Positions 23,780 to 35,932 of a stretch of 40,250 bases of DNA are shown here, piece by piece. Under the pieces are notes generated by a model. The model was not told the DNA's origin. It was given only the letters and a program-made list of their open reading frames with translations, and ran no database searches. Position numbers and translations under genes: made by a program. Source of the stretch: an uncultured Coriobacteriia bacterium (lineage in GTDB: Bacteria; Actinomycetota; Coriobacteriia; Anaerosomatales; Anaerosomataceae); assembly GCA_927439865.1 (NCBI GenBank), contig CAKMKD010000127.1, positions 1-40,250 on the forward strand. Reading direction: 5' to 3'. The stretch's first letter is position 1. Each line of letters starts with the position of its first letter.

Positions 23780-25285
23780 ATGACCGACGGCGAGCTGACA
23801 TCCTCGGAGCGACTACCCGTCGATGACCCCATCGAGGTGCGCAGGGCGAAGCTCGATGCTCTGCGCGACGTGGGCGAGCAGCCGTACAAGGACCGATTCG
23901 ACCGAACGCACACGGCAGCTGCCGTCGTCGAGTCGTGGGGGTCGCTCGAGCCGGGCGAGGACGCAGCGGAGACCGTTGCCGTAGCGGGGCGGGTCATCGC
24001 CAAGCGCGACCAGGGCAAGATCATGTTCCTTGTCATTCGCGACGGCGTCACTGACCTCCAGCTGTTCTGCAGGGTGAACATCCTCGGCGCTGACGCCTAT
24101 GCGAGTGCGGCGGATCTCGACCTCGGCGACTGGATCGGAGCGACGGGCACGGTCTCGCGTACGCGCAGAGGCGAGCTCTCAGTGGTACCTACCCACGTCG
24201 TGTTGCTCAGCAAATCACTCCGGCCATTGCCCGAGAAGTTCCATGGGCTCACTGACGTGGAGACCCGGTACCGCCAGCGGTACGTCGACCTCATCGTGAA
24301 CCTTGATGTGCGCCGCACATTCGATGCGCGTTTCAGGATCGTCTCGGCGATCCGGCGCTTCATGGAGTCGCGGGGGTTCATCGAAGTAGAGACTCCCATG
24401 CTCCACCCCATCCCCGGCGGCGCTACCGCCCGCCCGTTCGTGACGCATCACAACGCGCTCGACATGGACCTATACCTTCGCATCGCGCCGGAGCTCTACC
24501 TGAAGCGGCTGCTTGTGGGCGGCTTTGATCGCGTCTTCGAGATCAATCGCTCCTTCCGCAACGAAGGCATCTCGGTCAGACACAACCCCGAGTTCACCAT
24601 GCTCGAAGCGTACGAGGCGTTCACCAACATCGACGGCATGATGGATCTCACCGAGGGCATGGTCGTTGCAGCCGCGAAGGAAGTCCTCGGCACGCTCGAG
24701 CTCGAGTACCAGGGTGCTGCGATCGACCTCACCCCGCCGTGGCCACGCAGGACCATGCTGGAGCTCACGAGCGAGGCCGCGGGTGAGGCCATCTCGTTCG
24801 ACCTCACGGACGCGCACCTGCGCCGGCTAGCCGATCACCACGGCGTCACGCATGACCCGGCATGGGGCAAAGGCAAGCTCATCACCGAACTCTACGAGAA
24901 GCTCGTGGAGGGCTCGCTCGTTCAGCCGACGTTCGTCACCGAGTACCCGCTTGAGACCTCGCCGCTGGCTCGTAAGAAGCCGTCCGATCCGCAACTCACC
25001 GAGCGGTTCGAACTTATCGTGTGCGGCCGCGAACTCGCAAACGCGTTCTCGGAGCTCGTCGATCCCGTTGACCAGCGTGAGCGGTTCGCCGAGCAGATGA
25101 AAGCCAAGGGCGCCGGTGACGACGAGGCGATGGGCTACGACGAGGATTACCTGCGCGCCATGGAGTACGGCATGCCGCCGGCCGGTGGTATGGGAATCGG
25201 CATCGACCGTCTCGTCATGCTGCTGACGGATTCAGCGTCGATTCGCGACGTTCTCCTCTTCCCACACCTGCGCCCCGAGGCGTAG
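23780..25285 (+). CDS. lysS: Lysyl-tRNA synthetase, class II
   Basis: The 501-residue enzyme has an N-terminal OB-fold anticodon-binding domain (about 60-160) and a class II catalytic core. Motif 2 is 'FRNEGISVRHNPEFTMLE' and motif 3 is 'GMGIGIDRLVMLL'. It attaches lysine to tRNA-Lys. The size is usual. It is placed between greA and clpC, as in several Gram-positive genomes. Confidence 0.97.
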   Translation: MTDGELTSSERLPVDDPIEVRRAKLDALRDVGEQPYKDRFDRTHTAAAVVESWGSLEPGEDAAETVAVAGRVIAKRDQGKIMFLVIRDGVTDLQLFCRVNILGADAYASAADLDLGDWIGATGTVSRTRRGELSVVPTHVVLLSKSLRPLPEKFHGLTDVETRYRQRYVDLIVNLDVRRTFDARFRIVSAIRRFMESRGFIEVETPMLHPIPGGATARPFVTHHNALDMDLYLRIAPELYLKRLLVGGFDRVFEINRSFRNEGISVRHNPEFTMLEAYEAFTNIDGMMDLTEGMVVAAAKEVLGTLELEYQGAAIDLTPPWPRRTMLELTSEAAGEAISFDLTDAHLRRLADHHGVTHDPAWGKGKLITELYEKLVEGSLVQPTFVTEYPLETSPLARKKPSDPQLTERFELIVCGRELANAFSELVDPVDQRERFAEQMKAKGAGDDEAMGYDEDYLRAMEYGMPPAGGMGIGIDRLVMLLTDSASIRDVLLFPHLRPEA

Positions 25286-25445
25286 CACTCGCGACTGCGG
25301 AAACATCTGAGCGCACCCCGCTCATATCCTGTGGCACTTTCCTTGCTTCATGAGCCTGCATCCTCCCCGTGTCGCAGCGAGGGAGTAGAATAGGCATCGT
25401 GCAGCATCCGCCGTTGACCGGCGCGGACGATAGAGAGGCGATACC

Positions 25446-28010
<2,565 letters not shown>

Positions 28011-28015
28011 CGGGG

Positions 28016-29359
28016 ATGGCGAAGCCGCGGACCGAATGGCGCTGCCAGCAGTGCGGCTACGCCGCTCCTAAGTGGCTCGGCCGGTGTCCCGACTGCGGAG
28101 AGTATGGCACCTTCGTTGAGGAGGTCTTCTCTCCGATGGGTTCCGCTGCTCTTACCGGGGTTGCGCGCAAACCTGTGCGCCTTGGCGATGTCGTGGCCTC
28201 GGGCGCGTCCCGCACACCCACCGGGCTTGCCGAGTTCGATCGCGTTCTCGGCGGCGGCCTTGTACGTGGTTCACTCGTCTTGCTCGCTGGCGAACCGGGC
28301 ATCGGCAAGTCGACTCTGCTGCTCCAGGCGGCCGCGTCGCTGAGCACGAGCGGGCATTCGGTGTTGTACGCGTGCGGAGAAGAGTCCGCTGAGCAAGTGA
28401 AACTCCGTGCCGAGCGAATCGGCGCTGCGGATGCGATCATGCTGCTGCCTGAGGTCGATGCGGCGGTCATCGAGGCCACGGCGCTTGCCGAGCGGCCCGA
28501 TGTTCTCGTCATCGATTCGATTCAGACGATGGTCGAGCCCTCGCTTGACGGGGTCGCTGGCAGCGTCGGACAGGTCCGGGCATGCGCAGCACGTCTCATG
28601 CGCCTCGCGAAGGGCGAGGGGATGACCGTCCTCGTCGTCGGCCACGTGACCAAGGAAGGCACCGTCGCCGGTCCGCGTGTGTTGGAGCACACGGTCGACG
28701 CCGTGCTGTCCTTCGAAGGTGACCGCGACCATGTCTTCAGAATCGTGCGGGCCACAAAAAACCGCTTCGGCTCGGTAAGTGAGATCGGCGTCTTCGAGAT
28801 GGCCGAGGATGGCCTGGCCGGAGTCTCGAACCCCTCGGCGGTGCTCCTGGCCGATCGAGCGACCGACGTGCCGGGCTCATGCGTTCTGGCAACGGTAGAG
28901 GGCACACGACCGCTGCTCGTCGAGGTCCAGGCGCTCGTCACTCCCACATATCTGCAGATGCCGCGGCGCCTTGCAGTCGGTGTGGACACGGCGCGCGTCT
29001 TGCAGGCGCTCGCGGTGCTTGAGCGCCGTGCGGGACTCGCGTTCGGCCAACACGATGTGTATGTCTCTGTCGCAGGGGGCGTCAAGATCACGGAGCCCGC
29101 TGTGGACCTGGCTCTCGCGCTGGCCCTGTCCTCGGCGCGTCTGGACAAGGCGTTACCGGGTGGCACCGTGGCCTTCGGCGAGATCGGCCTCACTGGCGAA
29201 CTCCGTAGCGTGCGCCAGACGGCTCCTCGCCTTGCCGAGGCGGCCCGAATGGGTCTCGGCCCCGTGTACATCGCTGCGCCCTCCAGAGGCGCGAAGGTTC
29301 CGGTCGGTGCCCGGTCGGTTTCCTCCGTCCGTGAACTGGCCGAGATCATCGGCGCGTAG
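28016..29359 (+). CDS. radA: DNA repair protein RadA (Sms)
   Basis: The 447-residue protein has an N-terminal zinc finger (CQQCGY...CPDCG), a RecA-like ATPase with Walker A 'GEPGIGKSTL', the KNRFG motif that is specific to RadA ('ATKNRFGSVSEIGVFE'), and a C-terminal Lon-type domain. It drives branch migration during recombination repair. Start ATG 28016 is five bases after the clpC stop, as in the Bacillus cluster. Confidence 0.97.
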   Translation: MAKPRTEWRCQQCGYAAPKWLGRCPDCGEYGTFVEEVFSPMGSAALTGVARKPVRLGDVVASGASRTPTGLAEFDRVLGGGLVRGSLVLLAGEPGIGKSTLLLQAAASLSTSGHSVLYACGEESAEQVKLRAERIGAADAIMLLPEVDAAVIEATALAERPDVLVIDSIQTMVEPSLDGVAGSVGQVRACAARLMRLAKGEGMTVLVVGHVTKEGTVAGPRVLEHTVDAVLSFEGDRDHVFRIVRATKNRFGSVSEIGVFEMAEDGLAGVSNPSAVLLADRATDVPGSCVLATVEGTRPLLVEVQALVTPTYLQMPRRLAVGVDTARVLQALAVLERRAGLAFGQHDVYVSVAGGVKITEPAVDLALALALSSARLDKALPGGTVAFGEIGLTGELRSVRQTAPRLAEAARMGLGPVYIAAPSRGAKVPVGARSVSSVRELAEIIGA

Positions 29360-29441
29360 CACCAGGTAGCAGGCGGCGGTGCGTCGTGGCACAATCGGGG
29401 AGCGGTCTGTACCAGCACAGCAGTGTCTCGAGGGGATGCCG

Positions 29442-30506
29442 ATGGAAGCCAAGTTCGTTGACCCCACCCTCGAGTCCCTCTCGGCGGTTGCGCCGGGAAC
29501 GATTCTTCGCGAGGGACTCGAGCACATCATCTCGGCTCGCACCGGGGCGCTGATCGTCATCGGAGACGAGGCAGGCGTCCGTGAGATCAGTAACGGTGGC
29601 TTCATCGTGAACGTCCCGTATACGCCTCAGCGGCTCTTCGAACTCGCCAAGATGGATGGCGCCATCATCCTGGGCGAAGGTGCGAGTCGCATTCTCAAGG
29701 CGAACGTGCACCTGGTGCCCGACTCGTTGCTGCCCACCGCCGAGACCGGCATGCGCCATCGAACCGCCGAGCGGGTCAGCCGGCAGACGTCCGCCCTGGT
29801 GATCTCCATCTCACAACGTCGCGACGTCGTCAGCCTCTACCGTGGCGGCTCCAAGCTTATCCTCCAGGATATCGAGGTCGTTCTCGCGAAGGCGAACCAG
29901 GCACTCCAGACGCTGCAGCGGTACAGGAGCAGCCTCGACGAGCAGGCGGCTCGACTCACGATGCTCGAGTTCGAGGGCGTCGCCACCCTGGTCGAGGTCG
30001 CCACCGTCGTTCGACGCTCGGAGCTGGTTCTTCGGGTGGCGCGCGATGTGGGGCGTCTGGTCGTCGAGCTTGGCTCCGATGGTCGACTCGTACGGATGCA
30101 GGCCGAGGAGCTCGTTGCCGGGGTAGAGGACGACTACGTGATGCTGCTCCGCGACTACCTCAAGGAAGGCAACGCTCGCAAGGGCGCGACGGTTCGGAAT
30201 CGTATAGCGTCACTCACGCCCGAGCAGCTCCTGGATACCTCGCTCATCGCACAGACCCTTGGCTACTCGGCGTCGGTAGAGACGACCGAGCTCCATGTTG
30301 AGCCTGCGGGATTCCGCATGCTGCGGCACATCCCCATGCTTCCGGGCACTGTGATCAATCGCCTGGTGGAGCGCTTTGGGACACTCAAGACGCTGCTTGA
30401 GGCGTCGGAGACCCAGCTCGACGATGTCGACGGGGTCGGCAGCAGGCGTGCCCGCGCTATCCGAGAGGGGCTACGCCGGATGAGGGAGCACGCGGCCGTC
30501 GTCTAG
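29442..30506 (+). CDS. disA: DNA integrity scanning diadenylate cyclase DisA
   Basis: The product is 354 residues from ATG 29442 (AGGGG six bases upstream). The DAC domain has the catalytic DGA (D72-A74) and RHRTAER (105-111). A linker region and a C-terminal HhH DNA-binding domain ('LDDVDGVGSRRARAIREGL') follow. DisA makes cyclic di-AMP from two ATP and stops when it meets branched DNA. It ties DNA repair by RadA to cell-wall and potassium control. No c-di-AMP phosphodiesterase gene is in the window. Confidence 0.97.
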   Translation: MEAKFVDPTLESLSAVAPGTILREGLEHIISARTGALIVIGDEAGVREISNGGFIVNVPYTPQRLFELAKMDGAIILGEGASRILKANVHLVPDSLLPTAETGMRHRTAERVSRQTSALVISISQRRDVVSLYRGGSKLILQDIEVVLAKANQALQTLQRYRSSLDEQAARLTMLEFEGVATLVEVATVVRRSELVLRVARDVGRLVVELGSDGRLVRMQAEELVAGVEDDYVMLLRDYLKEGNARKGATVRNRIASLTPEQLLDTSLIAQTLGYSASVETTELHVEPAGFRMLRHIPMLPGTVINRLVERFGTLKTLLEASETQLDDVDGVGSRRARAIREGLRRMREHAAVV

Positions 30507-30633
30507 GGGCCGTATGATAGAATCCGCCCGAGGTGCCCATCACGGCGCACTCCCGGGCAACGATCCGGTCGCCTACTACTTGAGGAGGTGAAGGCGCTCA
30601 GGCGGAACATCCGTCCCCACGGCGTCGAACACC

Positions 30634-31683
30634 ATGATGGTTCAGCTTGCACGTATGGTGCTGCTGACAGCTGGTGCGCTCGGGGGTTTCGCGGTTTCCC
30701 GACTTGCCGACTGGACCCACCAGACAGGCCTCTCGCCCGAACTCGTCATCTTCGTCTTCATTATTCTCGGGGCCTCGATGGGATATCTTCTCGGCGGCAT
30801 CATCGGTCGCGAACTCACGGAACAGTACCTGCGCATCGAACGTCAGATTCACGATTTCGACACGACCGACCTGCTCCTTGGAGCTTTCGGCCTCGTCGTC
30901 GGTCTCGTCATCGCATTCCTCATCTCCAATCCGCTCAGGCTGCTGCAGCCCACGTGGCTGGGGTTCCTGGCGATCGTTCTTGTGTACGGGCTCGTCGGCT
31001 ACGGCAGCACCCAGCTGTTCATGACGAAGCGAGGCGACGTGCAGCGCCGATTCGGCGGACCGCTCGCGAAGTCGGTCGCCGAGGAGCCGTCAGCGGTGAA
31101 GTTCCTCGATACAAGTGCGGTCATCGACGGTCGCTTCCAGGAGTTGGTGGAGGCTGGGATACTCGAGGGTCGACTTGCCGTGCCGAGGTTCGTCCTGGTC
31201 GAGCTGCAGACGCTCGCCGACTCGGCCGATGATCTTCGACGCGCACGAGGCCGACGCGGGCTTGACCTACTGACGACGCTCTCGGTCGGGACGAACGCCG
31301 TGCAGGTGTTCGAAGCCGACTTTCCCGAGATCCCAACCGTCGACGCGAAGCTCGTCAGGCTCGCCGGCACCAGCGGCGGCGCGATCGTGACGGTCGACCA
31401 TAACCTGACCCAGGTGGCCCGGGTCGAGGGCGTGCGCGTCGTGAACATCAACGAGATCGCCTCGGCGGTACGACCGCTCTTCATCCCCGGTGATGCGTTC
31501 CGAACCCTCGTCGTCAAGGCGGGCAAGGAGCCGGGCCAGGGAGTCGGATACCTCGAGGACGGCACGATGGTCGTGATTGCGGACGGCAAGAGCGCGGTCG
31601 GATCTGAGAGCATGGTCGAGGTCACCTCGGTCCTGCAGACATCAGCCGGGCGCATGATCTTCGCGAAGTTGGCGGGCTCGTGA
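30634..31683 (+). CDS. yacL: Membrane-bound PIN-TRAM protein (YacL-like)
   Basis: The 349-residue protein has about four N-terminal membrane helices (1-135), a PIN nuclease domain ('KFLDTSAVIDGRFQEL' with the first Asp, 'TVDAKLVRLA' and 'TVDHNL' with later Asp residues) and a TRAM domain ('VVKAGKEPGQGVGYLEDGTMVVI') that binds RNA. Homologues follow disA in Gram-positive genomes; the targets are little known. The start ATG 30634 has no Shine-Dalgarno close by. A strong site, AGGAGG at 30583-30588, lies 45 bases upstream and has no start in this frame. Confidence 0.93.
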   Translation: MMVQLARMVLLTAGALGGFAVSRLADWTHQTGLSPELVIFVFIILGASMGYLLGGIIGRELTEQYLRIERQIHDFDTTDLLLGAFGLVVGLVIAFLISNPLRLLQPTWLGFLAIVLVYGLVGYGSTQLFMTKRGDVQRRFGGPLAKSVAEEPSAVKFLDTSAVIDGRFQELVEAGILEGRLAVPRFVLVELQTLADSADDLRRARGRRGLDLLTTLSVGTNAVQVFEADFPEIPTVDAKLVRLAGTSGGAIVTVDHNLTQVARVEGVRVVNINEIASAVRPLFIPGDAFRTLVVKAGKEPGQGVGYLEDGTMVVIADGKSAVGSESMVEVTSVLQTSAGRMIFAKLAGS

Positions 31684-32375
31684 GCACTGCCGCAATCATA
31701 GTCGCGGGTGGCGTCGGCGCGCGCTTCGGGCGTTCGGGAGGCAAACAGCTTGCCGCGGTCGTCGGTATCCCGGTGCTGGCGCACACGCTCGCGGCGTTCG
31801 AGCGGGCATCCAGCATCGACGAGGTCATCGTCGTCGTGCATCCGGAACGGGTTGGCGAGTATGCGGCTCAGGTCAGCGAATCCGAGAAGGTCTCGGGAAT
31901 CGTTGCTGGCGGAGACACGAGGCAGGCATCGGTGGCTGCGGGGCTCGAGGTGCTCTCCGACGGTGTCGATGTGGTCGTCGTGCATGACGGTGCCCGGCCC
32001 CTGGTGACGCCGGAGACCATCGACGCGTCGGTCGCCGCGCTTGATGACGCGGCCGCAGACGGAGTGGTGGTGGGCCACCCGTCGTATGACACGATCAAAC
32101 GTGTGAACGCGGATGGCGCAGTTGTCGGCACCGAAGATCGCTCGGCGCTCTGGGTCGCTCAGACGCCACAGGTCTTCCGCGCTGCGCGGTTGCGAGCAGC
32201 GTACGCGTCTGCCTGGCAGGCCGGGTTTCTCGGCACGGATGACGCGTCGCTCGTCGAACGCGATGGTGGACGCATCGTGATGCTGCTCGGGCCGAGAGAG
32301 AACCTGAAGGTCACGGTGCCCGAGGACCTGCTCGTCGTCGAGCGAATCCTGCAGTCGAGATCGGAGAGGACATGA
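31680..32375 (+). CDS. ispD: 2-C-methyl-D-erythritol 4-phosphate cytidylyltransferase
   Basis: The 231-residue enzyme transfers CMP from CTP to methylerythritol phosphate, the third step of the MEP isoprenoid path. 'IIVAGGVGARFG' and 'KQLAAVVGIPVLAHTL' bind CTP, and 'VHDGARPLV' and 'DTIKRV' line the active site. The start GTG 31680 overlaps the yacL stop by four bases (GTGA), so translation is coupled. Confidence 0.97.
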   Translation: MSTAAIIVAGGVGARFGRSGGKQLAAVVGIPVLAHTLAAFERASSIDEVIVVVHPERVGEYAAQVSESEKVSGIVAGGDTRQASVAAGLEVLSDGVDVVVVHDGARPLVTPETIDASVAALDDAAADGVVVGHPSYDTIKRVNADGAVVGTEDRSALWVAQTPQVFRAARLRAAYASAWQAGFLGTDDASLVERDGGRIVMLLGPRENLKVTVPEDLLVVERILQSRSERT

Positions 32376-32860
32376 GCGATCCGAGAATCGGCATCGGGTA
32401 CGATGTGCACGCGTTCCAGGCTGGTCGCCGGCTCGTGTTGGGCGGTGTCGAAGTCCCGTCGGAGCGTGGATTGCTCGGCCATTCCGATGCCGATGTGCTC
32501 GTGCACGCGGTGATGGACGCCATCGTCGGCGCGATGCGCGAGGGCGATATCGGGCGGCTCTTTCCCGATGACGATCCCGAGTTCAGCGGCATCAGCAGTA
32601 TCGAGCTGCTCAGGCGCGTCGCGGAATTGTGCCATTCTCGCGGGTTCCGCATCATCGACCTCGATAGTACGCTCGTCCTGCAGTCCCCCAAGGTGGCGCA
32701 GTACCGCGAGGACATGCGAGAGAACATAGCCCGTGCGCTCGGCTTGCCGGTGAACGCGGTCGGCGTCAAGGCGACGACTACTGAAGGCCTCGGCTTCGTC
32801 GGGCGTGAAGAGGGGGCGGCCGCGTATGCGGTCGCGTTGCTCGAGCGAACCTGGGCGTAG
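32372..32860 (+). CDS. ispF: 2-C-methyl-D-erythritol 2,4-cyclodiphosphate synthase
   Basis: This 162-residue enzyme forms the cyclic diphosphate in the MEP path. 'GIGYDVHAF' has the zinc-binding Asp and His, 'LGHSDADVLVHAVMDA' has the second His, and 'KATTTEGLGFVGREEG' binds CMP. It overlaps ispD by four bases (ATGA), and it skips the IspE step that is encoded elsewhere. Its length is normal. Confidence 0.97.
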   Translation: MSDPRIGIGYDVHAFQAGRRLVLGGVEVPSERGLLGHSDADVLVHAVMDAIVGAMREGDIGRLFPDDDPEFSGISSIELLRRVAELCHSRGFRIIDLDSTLVLQSPKVAQYREDMRENIARALGLPVNAVGVKATTTEGLGFVGREEGAAAYAVALLERTWA

Positions 32861-32973
32861 GTGGGTGTCCTCGTGTCTGACATCGTGTATGCACGTTGCA
32901 CTGGCGGCCTGGGGAAGAGATAGTATGCGGGCTCTGTGATGTTCGTCAGCTGTGTTGAGGAGGCCGAGAAGTA

Positions 32974-33675
32974 GTGTTCGCCCGTATGCGTGCGGACATA
33001 GCCGTCATCAAGGATCGCGACCCCGCGTGCACGTCGACGTTCTCGGCGCTCACGAACTACCCGGGGTTCTGGGCCGTGTGGTGGCACAGGATCACCCATC
33101 GGCTCCACGGAGCCGGCAGGGTGTGGCTCGCGCGAGCGATCAGCCAGTCGGTCCGGCGTCGAACGGGCATCGAGATTCACCCGGGCGCCACCATCGGCCC
33201 CGACTTCTTCATCGACCACGGAATGGGCGTGGTGATCGGCGAGACGACCGTCATCGGGCGCTGCGTGACGATCTACCAGGGCGTCACCCTCGGCGGTACA
33301 GGCAAGGAGCGCGGCAAACGTCACCCCACCATCGAGGACAACGTGGTCATCGGCGTCGGGGCCACGATACTCGGCAACATCGTGATCGGCCACGGGTCGA
33401 AGGTGGGCGCGGGAGCTGTCGTTGTGACGGCAGTGCCGGCTACCTGCACCGTTGTCGGCATTCCCGGTCGCGTCGTGGTCCGCGAGGGCCAGCGCGTGGA
33501 GACGGTCGATCTGCATCACGAGGAGCTCCCGGACCCCGTGGTGGAGATGTTCCACACCCTGCAGCACCGCATCGACCGGCTTGAACACCGGCTGTCGCGG
33601 CATGAGGACTCGGCACAAGAGGATGGCACTGAGACGGTCCCGCATCTGGCGGGCGACGCAGAACCGAAAGGGTGA
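32974..33675 (+). CDS. cysE: Serine O-acetyltransferase
   Basis: The 233-residue protein starts at GTG 32974 with GAGGAGG ten bases upstream. A short N-terminal helical part (shorter than in E. coli CysE) precedes hexapeptide repeats of a left-handed beta-helix: 'GIEIHPGATIGPDFFIDHGMGVVIGET' and 'VTIYQGVTLGGTGK', with the catalytic Asp-His pair in 'DHG'. It makes O-acetylserine for cysteine. It is followed by cysS after four bases, which fits supply of cysteine to its synthetase. Upstream, a -10-like TAGTAT (32921-32926) may give it a promoter. Confidence 0.95.
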   Translation: MFARMRADIAVIKDRDPACTSTFSALTNYPGFWAVWWHRITHRLHGAGRVWLARAISQSVRRRTGIEIHPGATIGPDFFIDHGMGVVIGETTVIGRCVTIYQGVTLGGTGKERGKRHPTIEDNVVIGVGATILGNIVIGHGSKVGAGAVVVTAVPATCTVVGIPGRVVVREGQRVETVDLHHEELPDPVVEMFHTLQHRIDRLEHRLSRHEDSAQEDGTETVPHLAGDAEPKG

Positions 33676-33679
33676 CCGC

Positions 33680-35191
33680 ATGGCAATTCGCGTCTACAAC
33701 ACCATGACGCGCACGAAAGAGGCATTCGTACCCCGCGATCCGGAGAAGGTCGCGATGTACGTGTGCGGTCCCACGGTCTACAACCACATCCACATAGGGA
33801 ACGCCCGGACCTTCCTCACATTCGATATCATCCGCCGCTATCTCACGTGGCGGGGGTATGACGTGACCTTTGTGCAGAACATTACCGACGTCGATGACAA
33901 GATCATCAACCGCGCCGCCGAGCAGGGCATCCCGGCGATCGAGCTTGCCGAGACGTTCACCGCTGCGTTTCGCTCGGCGATGGCGGAACTCGGTATCGAG
34001 AAGCCGTCGAGGCAGCCGATGGCAACGCAGACCATCCCGCAGATGATTGGCATGGTCGAGCGCCTCATTGCGACCGGTCACGCGTACGAGGTCGACGGCG
34101 ACGTGTACTTCTCGGTGCGGTCATTCCCCGGCTACGGCAAGCTTTCCGGCCGCGACATCGATGACCTTGAGTCGGGATCCCGGGTGGAGGTCGACACGCG
34201 AAAGAACGATCCGCTCGACTTTGCCCTCTGGAAGACCGCGAAGCCTGGTGAGCCCCGTTGGCCGAGTCCGTGGGGCGAGGGACGTCCGGGGTGGCACCTC
34301 GAATGCTCCGTGATGTCCGAGGAGGAACTCGGCCTGCCGTTCGATATCCACGGCGGCGCGAGCGACCTGATCTTCCCACATCACGAGAATGAGCTTGCGC
34401 AGTCCGAGGCGGCCACCGGCGAAACGTTCGTGAAGTACTGGCTGCACGGAGGCCTTCTGCAGGTGAACGCCGAGAAGATGAGCAAGTCGCTCGGCAACTT
34501 CATGCTTCTCAAAGATGTGCTGGCCGTGTACCCCACGCCTGTGGTGCGCCTGTTCATGATGCAGACGCACTATCGCAGCCCCCTTGAGTTCTCGACGGAC
34601 CGCCTCGACGAGGCCCGGACTGCGTATGAGCGCGTGGCGGGGCCGCTTCGCGATCTTGAGATCGCCAAACGCAGCCGCGCTCGCGAGCGGGTTGCAGGCG
34701 ATGACGGCACCGGAGTCTGGGTCACCCGGCTCACGAAGGCCATCGCGGATTGTCGGGCCAGGTTCACCGAGGACATGGACGACGATTTCAACACCGCGGG
34801 CGCACTTGCCGCCGTCTTTGGGCTGGTTCGCGAGATGAATGCGTTCATCTGGGAGGGACCGGGTATCGGGGCCCATGGCGAGAATCTGCCGCTGCTTGAG
34901 CGGGCTGCCGCCGGCATCAAGGAGCCGCTTGCGGTCCTCGGCATCGAAATCGACGCCCATCCCGTCAGGGTTGCCGAGTACCCCGAAGAAGTCATGCAGC
35001 TCGCCGCCGACTATGCGGGCTACGCTGGCAGCGATAGCTCCGAAGCCGTTGATGCACTACGCAAGGCGCGCGACGTGGCGAGAAGCGAGCGCAACTGGTC
35101 GGTTGCCGACGGCATGCGCGACCGGCTACAGGAGCTTGGATTCGTCGTCGAGGACAAGCCTGACGGCACACACATCACATACGGGAGGTAG
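33680..35191 (+). CDS. cysS: Cysteinyl-tRNA synthetase
   Basis: The 503-residue class I enzyme starts at ATG 33680. Its zinc-binding Cys lies in 'YVCGPTVYNHIHIGN', which contains the HIGH-type motif HIGN. 'WHLECSVMSEEEL' supplies another zinc ligand and 'HHENELAQSEA' lies between. The KMSKS motif is KMSKSLGN. The size is normal. Longer frames upstream of ATG 33680 run into cysE and are shadows. Confidence 0.97.
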   Translation: MAIRVYNTMTRTKEAFVPRDPEKVAMYVCGPTVYNHIHIGNARTFLTFDIIRRYLTWRGYDVTFVQNITDVDDKIINRAAEQGIPAIELAETFTAAFRSAMAELGIEKPSRQPMATQTIPQMIGMVERLIATGHAYEVDGDVYFSVRSFPGYGKLSGRDIDDLESGSRVEVDTRKNDPLDFALWKTAKPGEPRWPSPWGEGRPGWHLECSVMSEEELGLPFDIHGGASDLIFPHHENELAQSEAATGETFVKYWLHGGLLQVNAEKMSKSLGNFMLLKDVLAVYPTPVVRLFMMQTHYRSPLEFSTDRLDEARTAYERVAGPLRDLEIAKRSRARERVAGDDGTGVWVTRLTKAIADCRARFTEDMDDDFNTAGALAAVFGLVREMNAFIWEGPGIGAHGENLPLLERAAAGIKEPLAVLGIEIDAHPVRVAEYPEEVMQLAADYAGYAGSDSSEAVDALRKARDVARSERNWSVADGMRDRLQELGFVVEDKPDGTHITYGR

Positions 35192-35194
35192 CGG

Positions 35195-35932
35195 GTGTCC
35201 GCGATCATAGAGGGCAGGAATGCGGTAGCCGAGGCGCTCCGTGCAGGGCAAGCCATCACGCAGCTCAGAGTGGCGAAGGGTATGCGCTCAGATCCGCTCG
35301 TCGACGAGATTCTCGTCCTGGCGAGGGACGCAGGCGCAAGCATCACCTATGTCGATCGGGCCGAGCTCGACAGCGACAGTGAACGCGGCAGGCATCAGGG
35401 AATCGTCGCGTACGCCTCCGAGTTCCACTACACGCCGCTTAACGTGGTGCTGTCCAGGGCCGCCGAGAAGGAGCGCAGTCTCGTGGTCGTGCTCGACCAT
35501 GTCACCGATCCCGGCAACTTTGGGGCGGCTGTGCGCTCGGCAGAAGTAGCTGGCGCGGACGGCCTGATCGTGGCCGACCGTCGCTCGGCGCCGGTCACCG
35601 CGGTCGTGCACAAGGCAGCAGCAGGTGCGACCTCGCACCTGCCCATCGTCAAGGTGACCAATCTAGTGCAGACGCTCGGCCTGCTCAAGGACGCTGGCTT
35701 CTGGATCGCGGGTGCCGATGAGCGCGGTCGCGACTCGCTGTGGAAGGCGCCGCTCGATGGCAAGCTCGCGCTCGTGCTTGGCTCGGAGGGCTCCGGGCTC
35801 TCGCGACTTGTTGCCGAGAACTGCGACTTCCTGGTGCGAATCCCTGTCGCCGGCAAAGTCACTTCGCTCAACGTGGCCCAGGCGGCGACGCTCCTGGCCT
35901 TCGAGTGGATGCGGCGCGGCGAGGACGTCTGA
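35195..35932 (+). CDS. rlmB: 23S rRNA 2'-O-methyltransferase, TrmH/RlmB family
   Basis: The 245-residue SPOUT enzyme has an N-terminal substrate-binding domain ('IEGRNAVAEALRAG', 'RHQGIVAYA') and a knotted SAM-binding domain with motif 1 'LDHVTDPGNFGAAVRSAEVAGADG', motif 2 'LVLGSEGSGLSRL' and motif 3 'IPVAGKVTSLNVAQAATL'. It methylates the ribose of a guanosine in 23S rRNA. GTG 35195 is three bases after cysS, and this gene occupies the same place in the Bacillus cluster. The precise target may differ. Confidence 0.93.
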   Translation: MSAIIEGRNAVAEALRAGQAITQLRVAKGMRSDPLVDEILVLARDAGASITYVDRAELDSDSERGRHQGIVAYASEFHYTPLNVVLSRAAEKERSLVVVLDHVTDPGNFGAAVRSAEVAGADGLIVADRRSAPVTAVVHKAAAGATSHLPIVKVTNLVQTLGLLKDAGFWIAGADERGRDSLWKAPLDGKLALVLGSEGSGLSRLVAENCDFLVRIPVAGKVTSLNVAQAATLLAFEWMRRGEDV

